Positions 44,755 to 53,673 of a stretch of 64,000 nt of DNA are shown here, piece after piece. The translations under genes and the position numbers were made by a program. Below the pieces are notes generated by a model. That model saw only the letters and a program-made list of their open reading frames with translations. It was not told the origin of the DNA and made no database searches. This DNA is from Paracoccaceae bacterium. Its GTDB lineage: Bacteria; Pseudomonadota; Alphaproteobacteria; Rhodobacterales; Rhodobacteraceae. The stretch spans positions 1 to 64,000 of the forward strand of contig JASJAR010000012.1 of assembly GCA_030066905.1 (NCBI GenBank), written 5' to 3'. The number at the start of each line of letters is the position of its first letter. Position 1 is the first letter of the stretch.

Positions 44755-46569
44755 TCACCCCATCCCCTCCAACTCATCGATGAACCCTGCGATCATCCCG
44801 AGCCCCTTGTCCCAGAACTTCGGATCGGAGGCATCGAGCCCGAAGGGTGCCAGAAGCTCCTTGTGGTGCTTCGACCCGCCCGCCTTCAGCATCTCGAAAT
44901 ACTTCTCCTGAAACCCCGCGTCGCCTTCCTCGTAGACCGCATAGAGCGCGTTCACGAGCCCGTCGCCGAAGGCATAGGCGTAGACGTAGAAGGGGGAGTG
45001 GACGAAGTGGGGGATGTAGGACCAGAAGGTCTCGTAGCCCTCCATGAAGGTGAAGGCGGGGCCGAGGCTCTCGGCCTGGACGGACATCCAGAGGGCGTTG
45101 ATGTCATCAGGTGTCAGTTCGCCGTTCCTGCGGGCGGTGTGGAGCTTGAGCTCGAAGTCGTAGAACGCAATCTGCCTCACGACCGTGTTGATCATGTCCT
45201 CGACCTTGCCGGCCAAGAGCACCTTCTTTTCGGCTTCGTTTTGCGCGTTCTCCAGAAGCGAGCGGAAGGTGAGCATTTCACCGAAGACCGAGGCGGTTTC
45301 CGCGAGCGTCAGCGGGGTGGAGGCGAGAAGCTCGCCCTGACCGGCGGCGAGGACCTGGTGGACCCCGTGGCCGAGTTCGTGGGCGAGGGTCATCACGTCG
45401 CGCGGTTTGCCGAGGTAGTTGAGCATCACATACGGATGGACGTCGACGACCGTGGGGTGGGCAAAAGCCCCCGGCGCCTTGCCGGGTTTGACGGCCGCGT
45501 CGATCCACCCTTTTGCAAAGAACGGCTCTGCGAGTTGCCCCATTTTGTCCGAAAACCCGTTATAGGCGTCCATGACGATGCTCTTCGCCTCGTCCCAGCC
45601 GACGATGCGGTCGGTCTCCATCGGCAAAGGCGCGTTCCGGTCCCAGACTTCGAGCGTGTCGAGGCCCATCCATTGGCGTTTCAGCTCGTAGTAACGGTGG
45701 GATAGCTTGGGATAGGCGGCGACGACCGCGTCGCGGAGCGCCTCGACGACCTCGGGTTCGACATGGTTCGCCAGATGCCGGCCCATCTCCGGCGAGGGCA
45801 TGCCGCGCCAGCGGTCCTCGATCTCCTTTTCCTTCGCGAGCGTGTTGTGGACACGGGCGAAGAGCTTGATCTTGCTGCCGAATTCGTCGGCCAGCTTCTT
45901 CGCGGCGGTCTCGCGCTTCTGGCGGTCGCGGTCAGTGAGGAAGTTGAGCGTGGCTTCGAGCGGCAGCGCTTCGCCGTCGATCTCGAAGGTCATCGCGGCC
46001 ATGGTCTCGTCAAAGAGCCGGTTCCAGGCGGCCGCCCCGACGGTGGACTGGTCGTGGAGGAACTTTTCGAGCTCGTCGGAAAGCTGGTAGGGCCGCATCG
46101 CCCGGAGCTTGTCGAAAACGGGTTTGTAGCGGGCGAGATCGGCATTGGCGGCGAAGAGCTCGTCGAGCTTGGCGTCGTCTATACGGTTGATCTCAAGGGA
46201 AAAAAAGACGAGCGGGGTGGTGAAGACGGTGATCTTGTCCTGGCAATCGGCCATGAACTTCGCGCGCTCGGCATCGGTGGTGATCTGGTAGTAGCGCAGG
46301 CCCGCGTAGGACATCAGGCGCCCCGCCACGATGTCGATCTTCTCGTAGCGGAGCACACAATCGAGCATGCCCGCCCCATCGAGCTCGGCCAGCTTGCCCT
46401 CGTAGTCCTCGGCAAAGCGGGCGGCGGCGTCTTCGAGCCAATCGAGGTCGCGCTTGACCTCGGGGGCGTCGGGGGCGGCATAGAGGTCGGTGAGGTCCCA
46501 TTCGGGGAGATTGCCGAGGTCTTTGCCGCCCGAGGGGTCGGCGTCGAAGACGGGGCTATTGGGGGTCAT
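44755..46569 (-). CDS. pepF: Oligoendopeptidase F (M3 family zinc metallopeptidase)
   Basis: 604 residues, the usual PepF length. The zinc motif HELGHGVHQ (near residue 393) and downstream third ligand region TLAETASVFGEMLTFRSLL identify the family; HTARRNGELTPDDINALW and YIPHFVHSPFYVYAYAFGDGLVNALY are typical C-terminal blocks. Cytoplasmic, it degrades peptides of roughly 7-17 residues. The Shine-Dalgarno is weak. The 239-bp stretch downstream (44516-44754) holds no gene that I recognise. Confidence 0.95.
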   Translation of the reverse strand: MTPNSPVFDADPSGGKDLGNLPEWDLTDLYAAPDAPEVKRDLDWLEDAAARFAEDYEGKLAELDGAGMLDCVLRYEKIDIVAGRLMSYAGLRYYQITTDAERAKFMADCQDKITVFTTPLVFFSLEINRIDDAKLDELFAANADLARYKPVFDKLRAMRPYQLSDELEKFLHDQSTVGAAAWNRLFDETMAAMTFEIDGEALPLEATLNFLTDRDRQKRETAAKKLADEFGSKIKLFARVHNTLAKEKEIEDRWRGMPSPEMGRHLANHVEPEVVEALRDAVVAAYPKLSHRYYELKRQWMGLDTLEVWDRNAPLPMETDRIVGWDEAKSIVMDAYNGFSDKMGQLAEPFFAKGWIDAAVKPGKAPGAFAHPTVVDVHPYVMLNYLGKPRDVMTLAHELGHGVHQVLAAGQGELLASTPLTLAETASVFGEMLTFRSLLENAQNEAEKKVLLAGKVEDMINTVVRQIAFYDFELKLHTARRNGELTPDDINALWMSVQAESLGPAFTFMEGYETFWSYIPHFVHSPFYVYAYAFGDGLVNALYAVYEEGDAGFQEKYFEMLKAGGSKHHKELLAPFGLDASDPKFWDKGLGMIAGFIDELEGMG

Positions 46570-46625
46570 GAGGGGCCTTTCAGGGTCAGGATTGCCGGAG
46601 ACATAGGGCGCTCAGTGCGCGAGGA

Positions 46626-47063
46626 TCAAGGGCGGGGGTCCGATGGTGCCGACAGCGCTGCGGTGAGGAGGCGCTTGAGATCGGCAACCTCGGCTGGGGG
46701 CAGGGGCCCCAGAAGCTCATCGATGGTCTCGGTCAGGACCCGTTGAAGTGCCCCAACCACGGCCTGCCCCTTCGCGGTCAGGGCGACGATCGACACCCGT
46801 TGATCCTGCGGCGCCGGCCGCCGCGCCAACAGCCCCTTGTCTTCGAGCGCCCTGAGCGACCGCGTCATCTGCGACTTGTCACGCATCAACTCCTCGGTGA
46901 GCACATGGATCGGGACGGGGCCGAGATCGTGCAGCATCAAAAGCACCATACCGCCCCAGGGACCCACGCCCTCGGTGTCGAACTCCGGTGCCTTTCGCTG
47001 GAGCGCCAGGTGAAGCCGCCGCACAAAACGGTCGAGGAGGAGGGCGAGGGTCGGGTCGGTCAT
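46626..47063 (-). CDS. MarR family transcriptional regulator
   Basis: 145 residues from the ATG at 47063; the open frame extends to 47123 over the operator. The winged helix spans about 40-110: VPIHVLTEELMRDKSQMTRSLRALEDKGLLARRPAPQDQRVSIVALTAKG. It is divergent from a small membrane protein gene with 76 bp between, so it likely controls that gene and itself. The effector is unknown. Confidence 0.9.
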   Translation of the reverse strand: MTDPTLALLLDRFVRRLHLALQRKAPEFDTEGVGPWGGMVLLMLHDLGPVPIHVLTEELMRDKSQMTRSLRALEDKGLLARRPAPQDQRVSIVALTAKGQAVVGALQRVLTETIDELLGPLPPAEVADLKRLLTAALSAPSDPRP

Positions 47064-47064
47064 C

Positions 47065-47089
47065 TTAGTTGGTTGACTCAGTCCACTAA
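47065..47089. promoter_or_regulatory. Candidate MarR operator in divergent intergenic region
   Basis: A 25-bp imperfect palindrome begins TTAGTTGG, has GACTCAGTC at its centre-right, and ends CCACTAA. It sits immediately upstream of the marR ATG (47063), where binding would block expression of the regulator and possibly of the divergent gene. Confidence 0.45.
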
Positions 47090-47139
47090 TTTGGAGAGGG
47101 TCGGCTCCGAACCGTAGTCGCACGCCCGAGGAGGCGCAA

Positions 47140-47589
47140 ATGACCCCATCAACCGAAGCGGCAGTCTTGAAGATCGCAGCCGTGCTCTGGGTGATCTGGG
47201 GGCTTGTGCATCTTCTGGCCGGCGTGATCGTGCTTTCGAGCGATGCGACGGGCGGGGTCCAGGCGATTGCCGATGCCGTGCCGCCGGAAACGCTGGTGCT
47301 GGACTACCCTGCTGCGGCCGGCGGCATCATCCACCAGCACGGCTGGAACCTCGGCTGGTTCGGGGTTGCGACGGTCATCGGCGCTCTCTTCGTCTGGCGC
47401 GGCAATCTCACGGCGATTTGGGTGACGGGGATGGTGGGCGGGCTGGCCGACATCGGCTACCTGTTGTTTCTCGATCTTCCGGGGTTTGTGCATTTCTTTC
47501 CTGGAACGGTGATGACCTTCGTCTCCGGCAGCGCGATCGTTCTGAGTTTTGCCGTCTGGTTCCGGCGGCGGGGCCAGGCGGCGGTCTGA
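47140..47589 (+). CDS. Small four-helix membrane protein under MarR control
   Basis: 149 residues with four predicted TM segments (about 10-32, 70-88, 92-112, 117-138). Conserved-looking polar sites include the GGIIHQHGWNLGWFG stretch. I do not recognise a named family. The divergent MarR gene and shared 76-bp promoter region suggest it is the regulated target. It ends 3 nt before the 3' end of the convergent DNA ligase gene. Confidence 0.75.
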   Translation: MTPSTEAAVLKIAAVLWVIWGLVHLLAGVIVLSSDATGGVQAIADAVPPETLVLDYPAAAGGIIHQHGWNLGWFGVATVIGALFVWRGNLTAIWVTGMVGGLADIGYLLFLDLPGFVHFFPGTVMTFVSGSAIVLSFAVWFRRRGQAAV

Positions 47590-47592
47590 GAC

Positions 47593-49185
47593 CTATCCAT
47601 AGGTTGCCAGCATGTCCCTGAGGTGGCCGAGCGTGTCGACCTCGGCGACGGGTTTGTCGCGCCGCCACCGCGCCATCCGGGGAAAGCGCAGGGCGACGCC
47701 GGATTTGTGGCGGGGGCTCGCTTGAATGCCTTCGAAATGAATTTCGAACACATGCACCGGCGGTACGGCGCGGACCGGCCCGTAGCGTTCGAGCGTATTC
47801 TTCCTGACCCAGGCCGTGATCTCGCGGAACTCCGCATCGGTGAGCCCCGAATAGGCCTTGGTGAAGGGCACGAAGTTCTCCCCGTCGCGCACCGCGAAGG
47901 TGAAGTCGGTGAAGAGGTTGGCGCGCCGGCCGTGCCCGGCCTGGGCATAGATCATCACCGCGTCGATGGAGAACGGGTCGACCTTCCATTTCCACCAATC
48001 GCCCTTCCGGCGCCCGCCGCGATAGGGCGAACCCAGCCGCTTGAGCATAAGACCTTCCGCGAGACGCGCCCTTGAGGTCGCGCGAAGCGCGGCGAGGTCC
48101 GTCCAGGTCACGAAAGGGACGGCCTCGGACAATCCCACCGGCGCGTCGGGCGGCAGCCCGGCAAGGAGGCCTTCGAGCCGCGCGCGGCGGTCGCGGTAGG
48201 GCGCGTCGCGCAGGTCTTCGCCGCCGGCTTCGAGGAGATCGTAGGCGAGCATCGCCGCCGGCGCCTCGGCAAGGAGCTTTTTCGGCACCGTCTTCCGCCC
48301 GATCCGCTTTTGCAGCGCGTTGAAGGGGAGCGGCGCGCCGCCCTTCATCGCCAGCACCTCGCCGTCGATCACCGTGCCGTCGGGGAGGAAATCGCGGGCG
48401 CGGAGGAATTCGGGGAACCGGTCGGTGATGAGTTCCTCCCCCCGCGACCAGAGGTGATGGACCCCGCCCCGGAGGATGAGCTGACCGCGGATGCCGTCCC
48501 ATTTCCATTCGGCCGCCCAGCCCCCGGGGTCGCCGAGATCGTCCGGGACCCCGTCGAGCTGGTAGGCGAGCGCGAAGGGATAGGGTTTGGAGAGATCGGC
48601 ACTCGGGTCCGGGGCGAGGACGAGGGCCTCATAGCTCGTGGTCTCCGGGCTCCAATCGCCCATCAGCCGGTGGGCGAGTTCGGCTTCGTCGATGCCTGTG
48701 GCTTGGGCCAGCGCCCGGGTCATGAGCTTGCGGCTCACGCCCATGCGAAACCCGCCGGTCAGAAGCTTGTTGAAAACGAAGCGCTCGTCCGTCGCGAGGC
48801 TCTCCCAGGCCGCCACAACCCAATCCCGTCGGGCGGGCTCTTCGAGGGCCGAAAGCGCGCGGATGTCGCCGATCCAGGCCGCTAGCGAGCGGTCGGCACC
48901 GCCGTCGCTTTCTGGGAGCACCAGCGCAATGGTCTCGGCCAGATCGCCGACGACGGCGTAGCTCTCCTCAAAAAGCCAGAGCGGCAAGCCGGCGGCTTCG
49001 GCGGCCCATTCGCGGAGCCTTGTCGCCGTCACGGTGCGTTTGGGGCGCCGGCCCGAGAGGAGGGCGATGGTCCAGAGCCGGTCCGCCTCAGGCGCGGTCT
49101 CGAAATAGCCCGCAAGGGCGGCGACCTTGGCGTTGGTCCGGGTCGTGCCGTCGAGGGCGGCAAAGAGCGCAGCGAAATCCTTCAC
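47593..49185 (-). CDS. ATP-dependent DNA ligase (PP_1105-like family)
   Basis: 530 residues from a GTG at 49185 with GGGAG upstream; the frame open to 49449 is not coding in character. An N-terminal DNA-binding domain (about 1-190) precedes the nucleotidyltransferase core with the catalytic lysine motif EWKWDGIRGQ (K228). DGTVIDGEVLAMK and EGLMLKRLGSPYRGGRRKGDWWKWK are motifs IV and V. The C-terminal OB fold follows. This family is found beside an MBL-fold exonuclease, as here, and elsewhere also with a helicase and phosphoesterase. A DNA repair role is inferred. Confidence 0.93.
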   Translation of the reverse strand: MKDFAALFAALDGTTRTNAKVAALAGYFETAPEADRLWTIALLSGRRPKRTVTATRLREWAAEAAGLPLWLFEESYAVVGDLAETIALVLPESDGGADRSLAAWIGDIRALSALEEPARRDWVVAAWESLATDERFVFNKLLTGGFRMGVSRKLMTRALAQATGIDEAELAHRLMGDWSPETTSYEALVLAPDPSADLSKPYPFALAYQLDGVPDDLGDPGGWAAEWKWDGIRGQLILRGGVHHLWSRGEELITDRFPEFLRARDFLPDGTVIDGEVLAMKGGAPLPFNALQKRIGRKTVPKKLLAEAPAAMLAYDLLEAGGEDLRDAPYRDRRARLEGLLAGLPPDAPVGLSEAVPFVTWTDLAALRATSRARLAEGLMLKRLGSPYRGGRRKGDWWKWKVDPFSIDAVMIYAQAGHGRRANLFTDFTFAVRDGENFVPFTKAYSGLTDAEFREITAWVRKNTLERYGPVRAVPPVHVFEIHFEGIQASPRHKSGVALRFPRMARWRRDKPVAEVDTLGHLRDMLATYG

Positions 49186-49199
49186 GCGCCGCTCCCGGG

Positions 49200-49262
49200 C
49201 TTCATCTTGGCAAGAATACCGCGGGGGAGTCGCGGCACGCGACGGGGGCAGCGCCCCCATAC
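49200..49262 (-). repeat. Rhodobacterales-type intergenic repeat before the ligase gene
   Basis: On the minus strand the stretch contains a GGGGGC-GCT-GCCCCC hairpin (49244-49258) and then CGGTATTCTTGCCAAGATGA-AG, the same motif as at 14028-14060. It separates the exonuclease and ligase genes. Its ATG opens a 7-codon frame whose stop overlaps the GTG start of the ligase (GTGA). Confidence 0.6.
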
Positions 49263-49267
49263 TCCGC

Positions 49268-50284
49268 TCACGTCTCGTCCTCCGCCGGAGAATCGAGCGC
49301 CTCGCCGTCGAACTCGGTCTCGACGATTTCAGCGTCATAGCCTTCCGCTTCGAGCCAGCGGCGAAACTGCGCGGTGTAGCCGTGGGTGACGAACACCCGC
49401 TCGGCCCCGGTCGCGGCGATGGCGGCATTGAGCCCGGCCCAATCGGCATGATCGGAGATCACGAACCCCTTGTCGGCCGCCCGGCGGCGGCGGATGCCGC
49501 GCACCGCCATCCAGCCCGAGGCGAAGGCTTTCGAGGCACGGGGGAACCGCCCCGCCCAGGTCGACCCGAGAGCGGAGGGCGTAGCGAGGACCAGCGCGCC
49601 GGAGTGGTCCTTCGCCTTCGTCTCCGGTGTGACCCGGATCGTGTCGGGGAGTGCCAATCCGCTGGCGCGGAGCACCGCGTTGGTGTTCTCGATGGCACCA
49701 TGGGTCAGGATCGGGCCGATGGTGCCGTCGAGCATCGTCAGAAGGCGCTGGGCCTTGCCGAGGGCATAGGCGCCGAGCATCGCGGGGCGCCCGTCGGCGC
49801 GCGCCGACGCCCACCAGCGGTTGATCTCGGCGGCCAGCGCCGCTTCGCTCCGCCAGCGAAACACCGGCAGGCCGAAGGTGCATTCGGTGATGAAGGCATG
49901 GGCGCGTACCGGCTCGAAGGGTTCGGAAAGCCCGTCGGCCTCCGTTTTGTAGTCCCCCGAGACGACCCAGACCTCGCCGCCCACCTCCACGCGGACCTGG
50001 GCCGAGCCGGGCACATGGCCGGCAGGATGGAACGACACATGGGCGTCGCCGATCGTGCGGGTCTCGCCGTAGGCCTGGGTCTCCAGCGCGATCTCCCCCA
50101 GCCGGTGGCGCATCACCGGCGCGGTGCCCGGCGTCGCGAGGTAGCGGGCATGACCCGGTCGGGCATGGTCGGCATGGGCATGGGTGATGACGGCCCGGTC
50201 CACCGGCCGCCAGGGGTCGATGTAGAAATCGCCCGCCGGGCAGTAGATGCCGCGGTCGGTGAAGGTCAAAACACCTTTGCCCAT
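49268..50284 (-). CDS. Ligase-associated DNA exonuclease (metallo-beta-lactamase fold)
   Basis: 338 residues from the ATG at 50284; the longer frame to 50392 lacks support. The zinc motif THAHADHARPGH (H35, H37, D39, H40) and HPAGHVPGSAQV plus VVSGDY identify the MBL/beta-CASP-like SNM1/CPSF group. WRSEAALAAEINRWWASARADGRPAMLGAYALGKAQRLL and the C-terminal ISDHADWAGLNAAI are characteristic of the ligase-linked exonucleases. It lies 82 nt upstream of the ligase on the same strand. It probably trims DNA ends before ligation. Confidence 0.92.
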   Translation of the reverse strand: MGKGVLTFTDRGIYCPAGDFYIDPWRPVDRAVITHAHADHARPGHARYLATPGTAPVMRHRLGEIALETQAYGETRTIGDAHVSFHPAGHVPGSAQVRVEVGGEVWVVSGDYKTEADGLSEPFEPVRAHAFITECTFGLPVFRWRSEAALAAEINRWWASARADGRPAMLGAYALGKAQRLLTMLDGTIGPILTHGAIENTNAVLRASGLALPDTIRVTPETKAKDHSGALVLATPSALGSTWAGRFPRASKAFASGWMAVRGIRRRRAADKGFVISDHADWAGLNAAIAATGAERVFVTHGYTAQFRRWLEAEGYDAEIVETEFDGEALDSPAEDET

Positions 50285-50404
50285 GGGCGGAGCATAGGCC
50301 CCGCCCGGCGCGTGGAAAGGGGGCTTTGCCGCCGGGCCCGTTCGCGCCTTCCCCGGGAGGGTCCCAGGCGGATGGCGGGACTTGCTTGGCACGCCCCGAC
50401 GCCT

Positions 50405-51844
50405 ATGTCACGATATGGCATGGACGGGGACGAACCTAGCTATTTCAACGAGATGTTCGACGGTGATGGCGTGCGCGCGCCCTATTCCGGCCTCGACGGC
50501 TGGGCGAACGACATGCCGCCGGAGCTTCGAAACCTCAAGCAATCGGAGGCAGAGGCGCTGTTCCGGCGGATCGGCATCACGTTTGCGGTCTACGGCGAGG
50601 GCGGCGACCCCGACCGGCTGATCCCGTTCGACATGTTTCCGCGGGTCTTCTCGTCGGGCGAATGGCGCAAGCTCGAAGCCGGGATCAGGCAGCGGGCCCG
50701 GGCGCTCAACGCTTTTCTGATGGACGTCTACGGGCGCGGCGAGATCGTCAAGGCGGGGCGCATTCCGGCCCATCTGGTCTACCGCAACGAAGCCTTCGAG
50801 AAGGCGGTCGTCGGGTTCAAGCCGCCGCGCGGGGTCTATTCCCATATCGTGGGGATCGATCTCGTCCGCACGGGCCCCGACGAGTTCTTCGTCCTGGAAG
50901 ACAATTGCCGCACGCCCTCAGGCGTGAGCTACATGCTGGAAAACCGCGAGATCATGATGCGGATGTTTCCCGGGCTCTTTCAGGAAAACCGCATCGCGCC
51001 GGTGGAGAACTACCCCGCCTTGCTGAGGCGCACGCTGGCGAGCGTGGCGCCGGAAAAGTGCGAGGGAGAGCCGCGCGTGGCGATCCTCACGCCGGGCCAT
51101 TTCAACTCGGCCTATTACGAGCATTCGTTTCTGGCCGACATGATGGGGGTCGAGCTTGTCGAGGGCCAGGACCTCTTCGTAGAGGGCGATTACGTCTGGT
51201 GCCGGACGACCGAGGGCCCCAAGCGCGTCGACGTGATCTACCGCCGGATCGACGACGCCTTCATCGACCCATTGTGCTTCCGCCCCGACTCGATGCTCGG
51301 CGTGCCGGGGCTGATGAATGTCTACCGCTCGGGCGGGGTGACAATCGCCTCCGCCCCCGGTGCCGGGGTGGCTGACGACAAGGCGATCTACACCTTCGTA
51401 CCCGACATGATCCGGTTCTATCTCGGCGAAAGCCCGATCCTCAACAATGTGCCTACCTGGCAATGCGCCAAGCCCGACGAATGCGCCTATGTGCTCGACA
51501 ATCTTGCCGAACTCGTCGTCAAGGAAGTCCATGGTTCGGGGGGATACGGGATGCTCGTGGGCCCTAAATCGAGCACGGAGCAGATCGCGGCCTTTGCCGA
51601 GAAGATCAAGGAAGACCCGGCGAATTACATCGCCCAGCCGACGCTGGCGCTTTCGACCTGCCCCTCCTTCGTCGAGGAGGGCGTCGCCCCGCGCCATGTG
51701 GACCTGCGCCCTTACTGCCTCGTCGGCGAGCGGATCGAGCTGGTGCCCGGCGGGCTGACGCGGGTGGCTCTTCGGGAGGGCTCGCTGGTGGTGAACTCCT
51801 CCCAGGGCGGCGGGGTCAAGGACACCTGGGTGATGGCCGAGTGA
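50405..51844 (+). CDS. Circularly permuted ATP-grasp ligase (DUF404/DUF407 type)
   Basis: 479 residues from ATG 50405 (an in-frame ATG at 50420 is the alternative; neither has a strong ribosome site). Family signatures include FNEMFDGDGVRAPYSGLDGW, RARALNAFLMDVYGRGEIVKAGRIP, FFVLEDNCRTPSGVSYMLENREIMMRMFPGLF and the ATP/metal segment VVKEVHGSGGYGMLVGPKSS. Circularly permuted ATP-grasp enzymes of this group are predicted to form peptide-like amide bonds. It heads a tight four-gene set: its TGA overlaps the alpha-E gene ATG. Confidence 0.93.
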   Translation: MSRYGMDGDEPSYFNEMFDGDGVRAPYSGLDGWANDMPPELRNLKQSEAEALFRRIGITFAVYGEGGDPDRLIPFDMFPRVFSSGEWRKLEAGIRQRARALNAFLMDVYGRGEIVKAGRIPAHLVYRNEAFEKAVVGFKPPRGVYSHIVGIDLVRTGPDEFFVLEDNCRTPSGVSYMLENREIMMRMFPGLFQENRIAPVENYPALLRRTLASVAPEKCEGEPRVAILTPGHFNSAYYEHSFLADMMGVELVEGQDLFVEGDYVWCRTTEGPKRVDVIYRRIDDAFIDPLCFRPDSMLGVPGLMNVYRSGGVTIASAPGAGVADDKAIYTFVPDMIRFYLGESPILNNVPTWQCAKPDECAYVLDNLAELVVKEVHGSGGYGMLVGPKSSTEQIAAFAEKIKEDPANYIAQPTLALSTCPSFVEEGVAPRHVDLRPYCLVGERIELVPGGLTRVALREGSLVVNSSQGGGVKDTWVMAE

Positions 51845-52797
51845 TGCTGTCCCGGACGGCCGATAACCTTTATTGGATCGCGCGCTCGATGGAGCGGGCC
51901 GAGACCGTGGCGCGGCTTCTGGAGGTGGGCAGCCGCAACGCCCTCATTCCGAGCCTGTCGGGGGGCTACCGTAACGAATGGGACGCGATCCTCCAGGCCT
52001 CCGGCACCCAGGCCGGGTTCGCGGCGAAATACGGTGACCCGGTGCCGAGGAACATCGAAAGCTATCTCTTCTTCGATCTCGACAACCCCTCGTCGGTGGC
52101 CTCCTCGATCACCCGCGCGCGGGAAAACGCGCGGATTGTGCGTACCGCGTTGACCTCGGCGGTGTGGGACGCGCTCAATTCGGCCTATCAGGACCTCTTG
52201 CGGATGCGGCGCACCGAGCGGTCGAAACTGCCGATGTCGGACCTCATCGACTGGACAATGCGCCAGTCGATGATGGTGCGGGGGGCGATCGAGGACACCC
52301 AGCTTCGCATCGACGGATACGACTTTCTCAACATCGGCTACCACCTCGAACGGGCGGATTCGACCGCGCGGCTGATGGACGTGAAATATTTCGTGCTCCT
52401 GCCGCAGGTGGATTACGTCGGCTCGGGGCTCGACAATTACCAATGGCGCACGATCCTCAGAGCGATGTCGGCGCACCGGGCGTTTTCCTGGGCCTATGGC
52501 GGGGAAATCACGCCGGCGAAGATTGCCGATTTTCTCATTCTCAACCGCAAGGCGCCGCGGTCGCTGATCACCTCCGTCGAAGGCGCCTCGGCCCACCTCG
52601 ACCGCCTCGCACGCGGCTATGGCCGTTCGACCAATGCGCAATCGAAGGCCCGTGCGCTTGTCGGCGAACTCGCCGAGGCCTCGGTGGAGGATATCTTCGA
52701 CGAGGGGCTTCACGAGTTTCTGAGCCGGTTCATCGCCGAGATCGCGGGCCTGGGCGGCGTGATCCATAGCTCCTACCTGTCGGGGGATGCGCGATGA
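51844..52797 (+). CDS. Alpha-E domain protein (DUF403)
   Basis: 317 residues, all-helical. It begins MLSRTADNLYWIARSMERAETVARLLEVG, the diagnostic alpha-E opening, and contains RTERSKLPMSDLIDWTMRQSMMVRGAIEDTQLR and NIGYHLERADSTARLMDVKYFVLLP. Its conserved Glu/Arg residues suggest a catalytic or scaffold role, but its biochemical activity is unknown. It is translationally coupled to the ATP-grasp gene before it and to the transglutaminase gene after it (ATGA at 52794-52797). Confidence 0.94.
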   Translation: MLSRTADNLYWIARSMERAETVARLLEVGSRNALIPSLSGGYRNEWDAILQASGTQAGFAAKYGDPVPRNIESYLFFDLDNPSSVASSITRARENARIVRTALTSAVWDALNSAYQDLLRMRRTERSKLPMSDLIDWTMRQSMMVRGAIEDTQLRIDGYDFLNIGYHLERADSTARLMDVKYFVLLPQVDYVGSGLDNYQWRTILRAMSAHRAFSWAYGGEITPAKIADFLILNRKAPRSLITSVEGASAHLDRLARGYGRSTNAQSKARALVGELAEASVEDIFDEGLHEFLSRFIAEIAGLGGVIHSSYLSGDAR

Positions 52798-53606
52798 GGC
52801 TCGAAGTGCGCCACCGCACGCTCTACCGGTTCGATCCCGCGATGCGCGCGGTCGTTCAGTCGCTGCGGCTTACCCCATCGCTCTTCGACGGCCAACAGAC
52901 CATCGACTGGGCGGTGAAGGTCGAGGGCGCAGAGCGCGGAGCGGCCTTCCGCGACGGAGCGGGCGATTGGGTGGAGACGACCTCCATCCTCGGGCCGGTG
53001 AGCGAGATCGCGGTCGAGGTGGAGGGCGTCGTCGAGACGGTCGACCTCACCGGTGTGCTCAAGGGCCACCGGGAGCGGGTGCCGCCGCTCGCCTATCTCG
53101 CACCGACCCGGGCGACCCGGCCCGATGCCGCGCTCATCGAGCTTGCCCGCGGTGCCGTGGCAGAAGTCGCCGAGACCGAGGCGCTGGAGCGTGCCCACGC
53201 GCTGACCTACGCGGTGCGGGATGCCATCGCCTATACGCCTGGCGAGACCGAACACGCCACGACCGCTGCCGAAGCCCTCGCGCTGGGGCATGGCGTCTGC
53301 CAGGACCATGCCCATGCGATGATCGCGGCGGCCCATGTGCTGGGCATCCCCGCCCGTTACGTCACCGGCTATCTCCATGCCGGCGGCGAGGCCTCGGAAG
53401 CCAGCCACGCCTGGGCGGAGCTCTATGTCGACGACCTTGGCTGGGTGGGGTTCGATGCTTCGAACGGGGTTTGCCCCGACGAGCACTACATTCGCCTCGG
53501 GTCGGGGGTCGATGCGGTCGACGCCGCTCCGATCCGGGGCGTTGCCAAGGGGCAGGGGGCCGAGGCGCTCGATGTCGAGGTTTCGGTGACCCAGGCGCAG
53601 CAATAG
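52794..53606 (+). CDS. Transglutaminase-like cysteine protease
   Basis: 270 residues. A bacterial transglutaminase N-terminal beta domain (about 1-85, MRLEVRHRTLYRFDPAMRAVVQSLRLTP) is followed by the papain-like core with the triad C169 (GHGVCQDHAHAMI), H205 (SHAWAELYV) and D221 (GFDASNGV). No signal peptide, so cytoplasmic. It may hydrolyse or transfer the amide bonds made by the ATP-grasp partner. Coupled by ATGA to the alpha-E gene. Confidence 0.94.
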   Translation: MRLEVRHRTLYRFDPAMRAVVQSLRLTPSLFDGQQTIDWAVKVEGAERGAAFRDGAGDWVETTSILGPVSEIAVEVEGVVETVDLTGVLKGHRERVPPLAYLAPTRATRPDAALIELARGAVAEVAETEALERAHALTYAVRDAIAYTPGETEHATTAAEALALGHGVCQDHAHAMIAAAHVLGIPARYVTGYLHAGGEASEASHAWAELYVDDLGWVGFDASNGVCPDEHYIRLGSGVDAVDAAPIRGVAKGQGAEALDVEVSVTQAQQ

Positions 53607-53673
53607 CTCCGGCGCTTGACGACGGCACCGGGATGGGAGAAGCCCGGTCAGGACGACCCCCGGACGGAGCCCC

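Noticed and set aside
44577-44777. 66-codon minus-strand ORF after the DUF1036-PDZ gene
   Set aside because: It overlaps the pepF 3' end, lacks a ribosome site and shows no recognisable similarity.
49127-50404. Extension of the ATP-grasp protein upstream to 49127
   Set aside because: This is the antisense shadow of the exonuclease gene; the family N-terminus begins near 50405.
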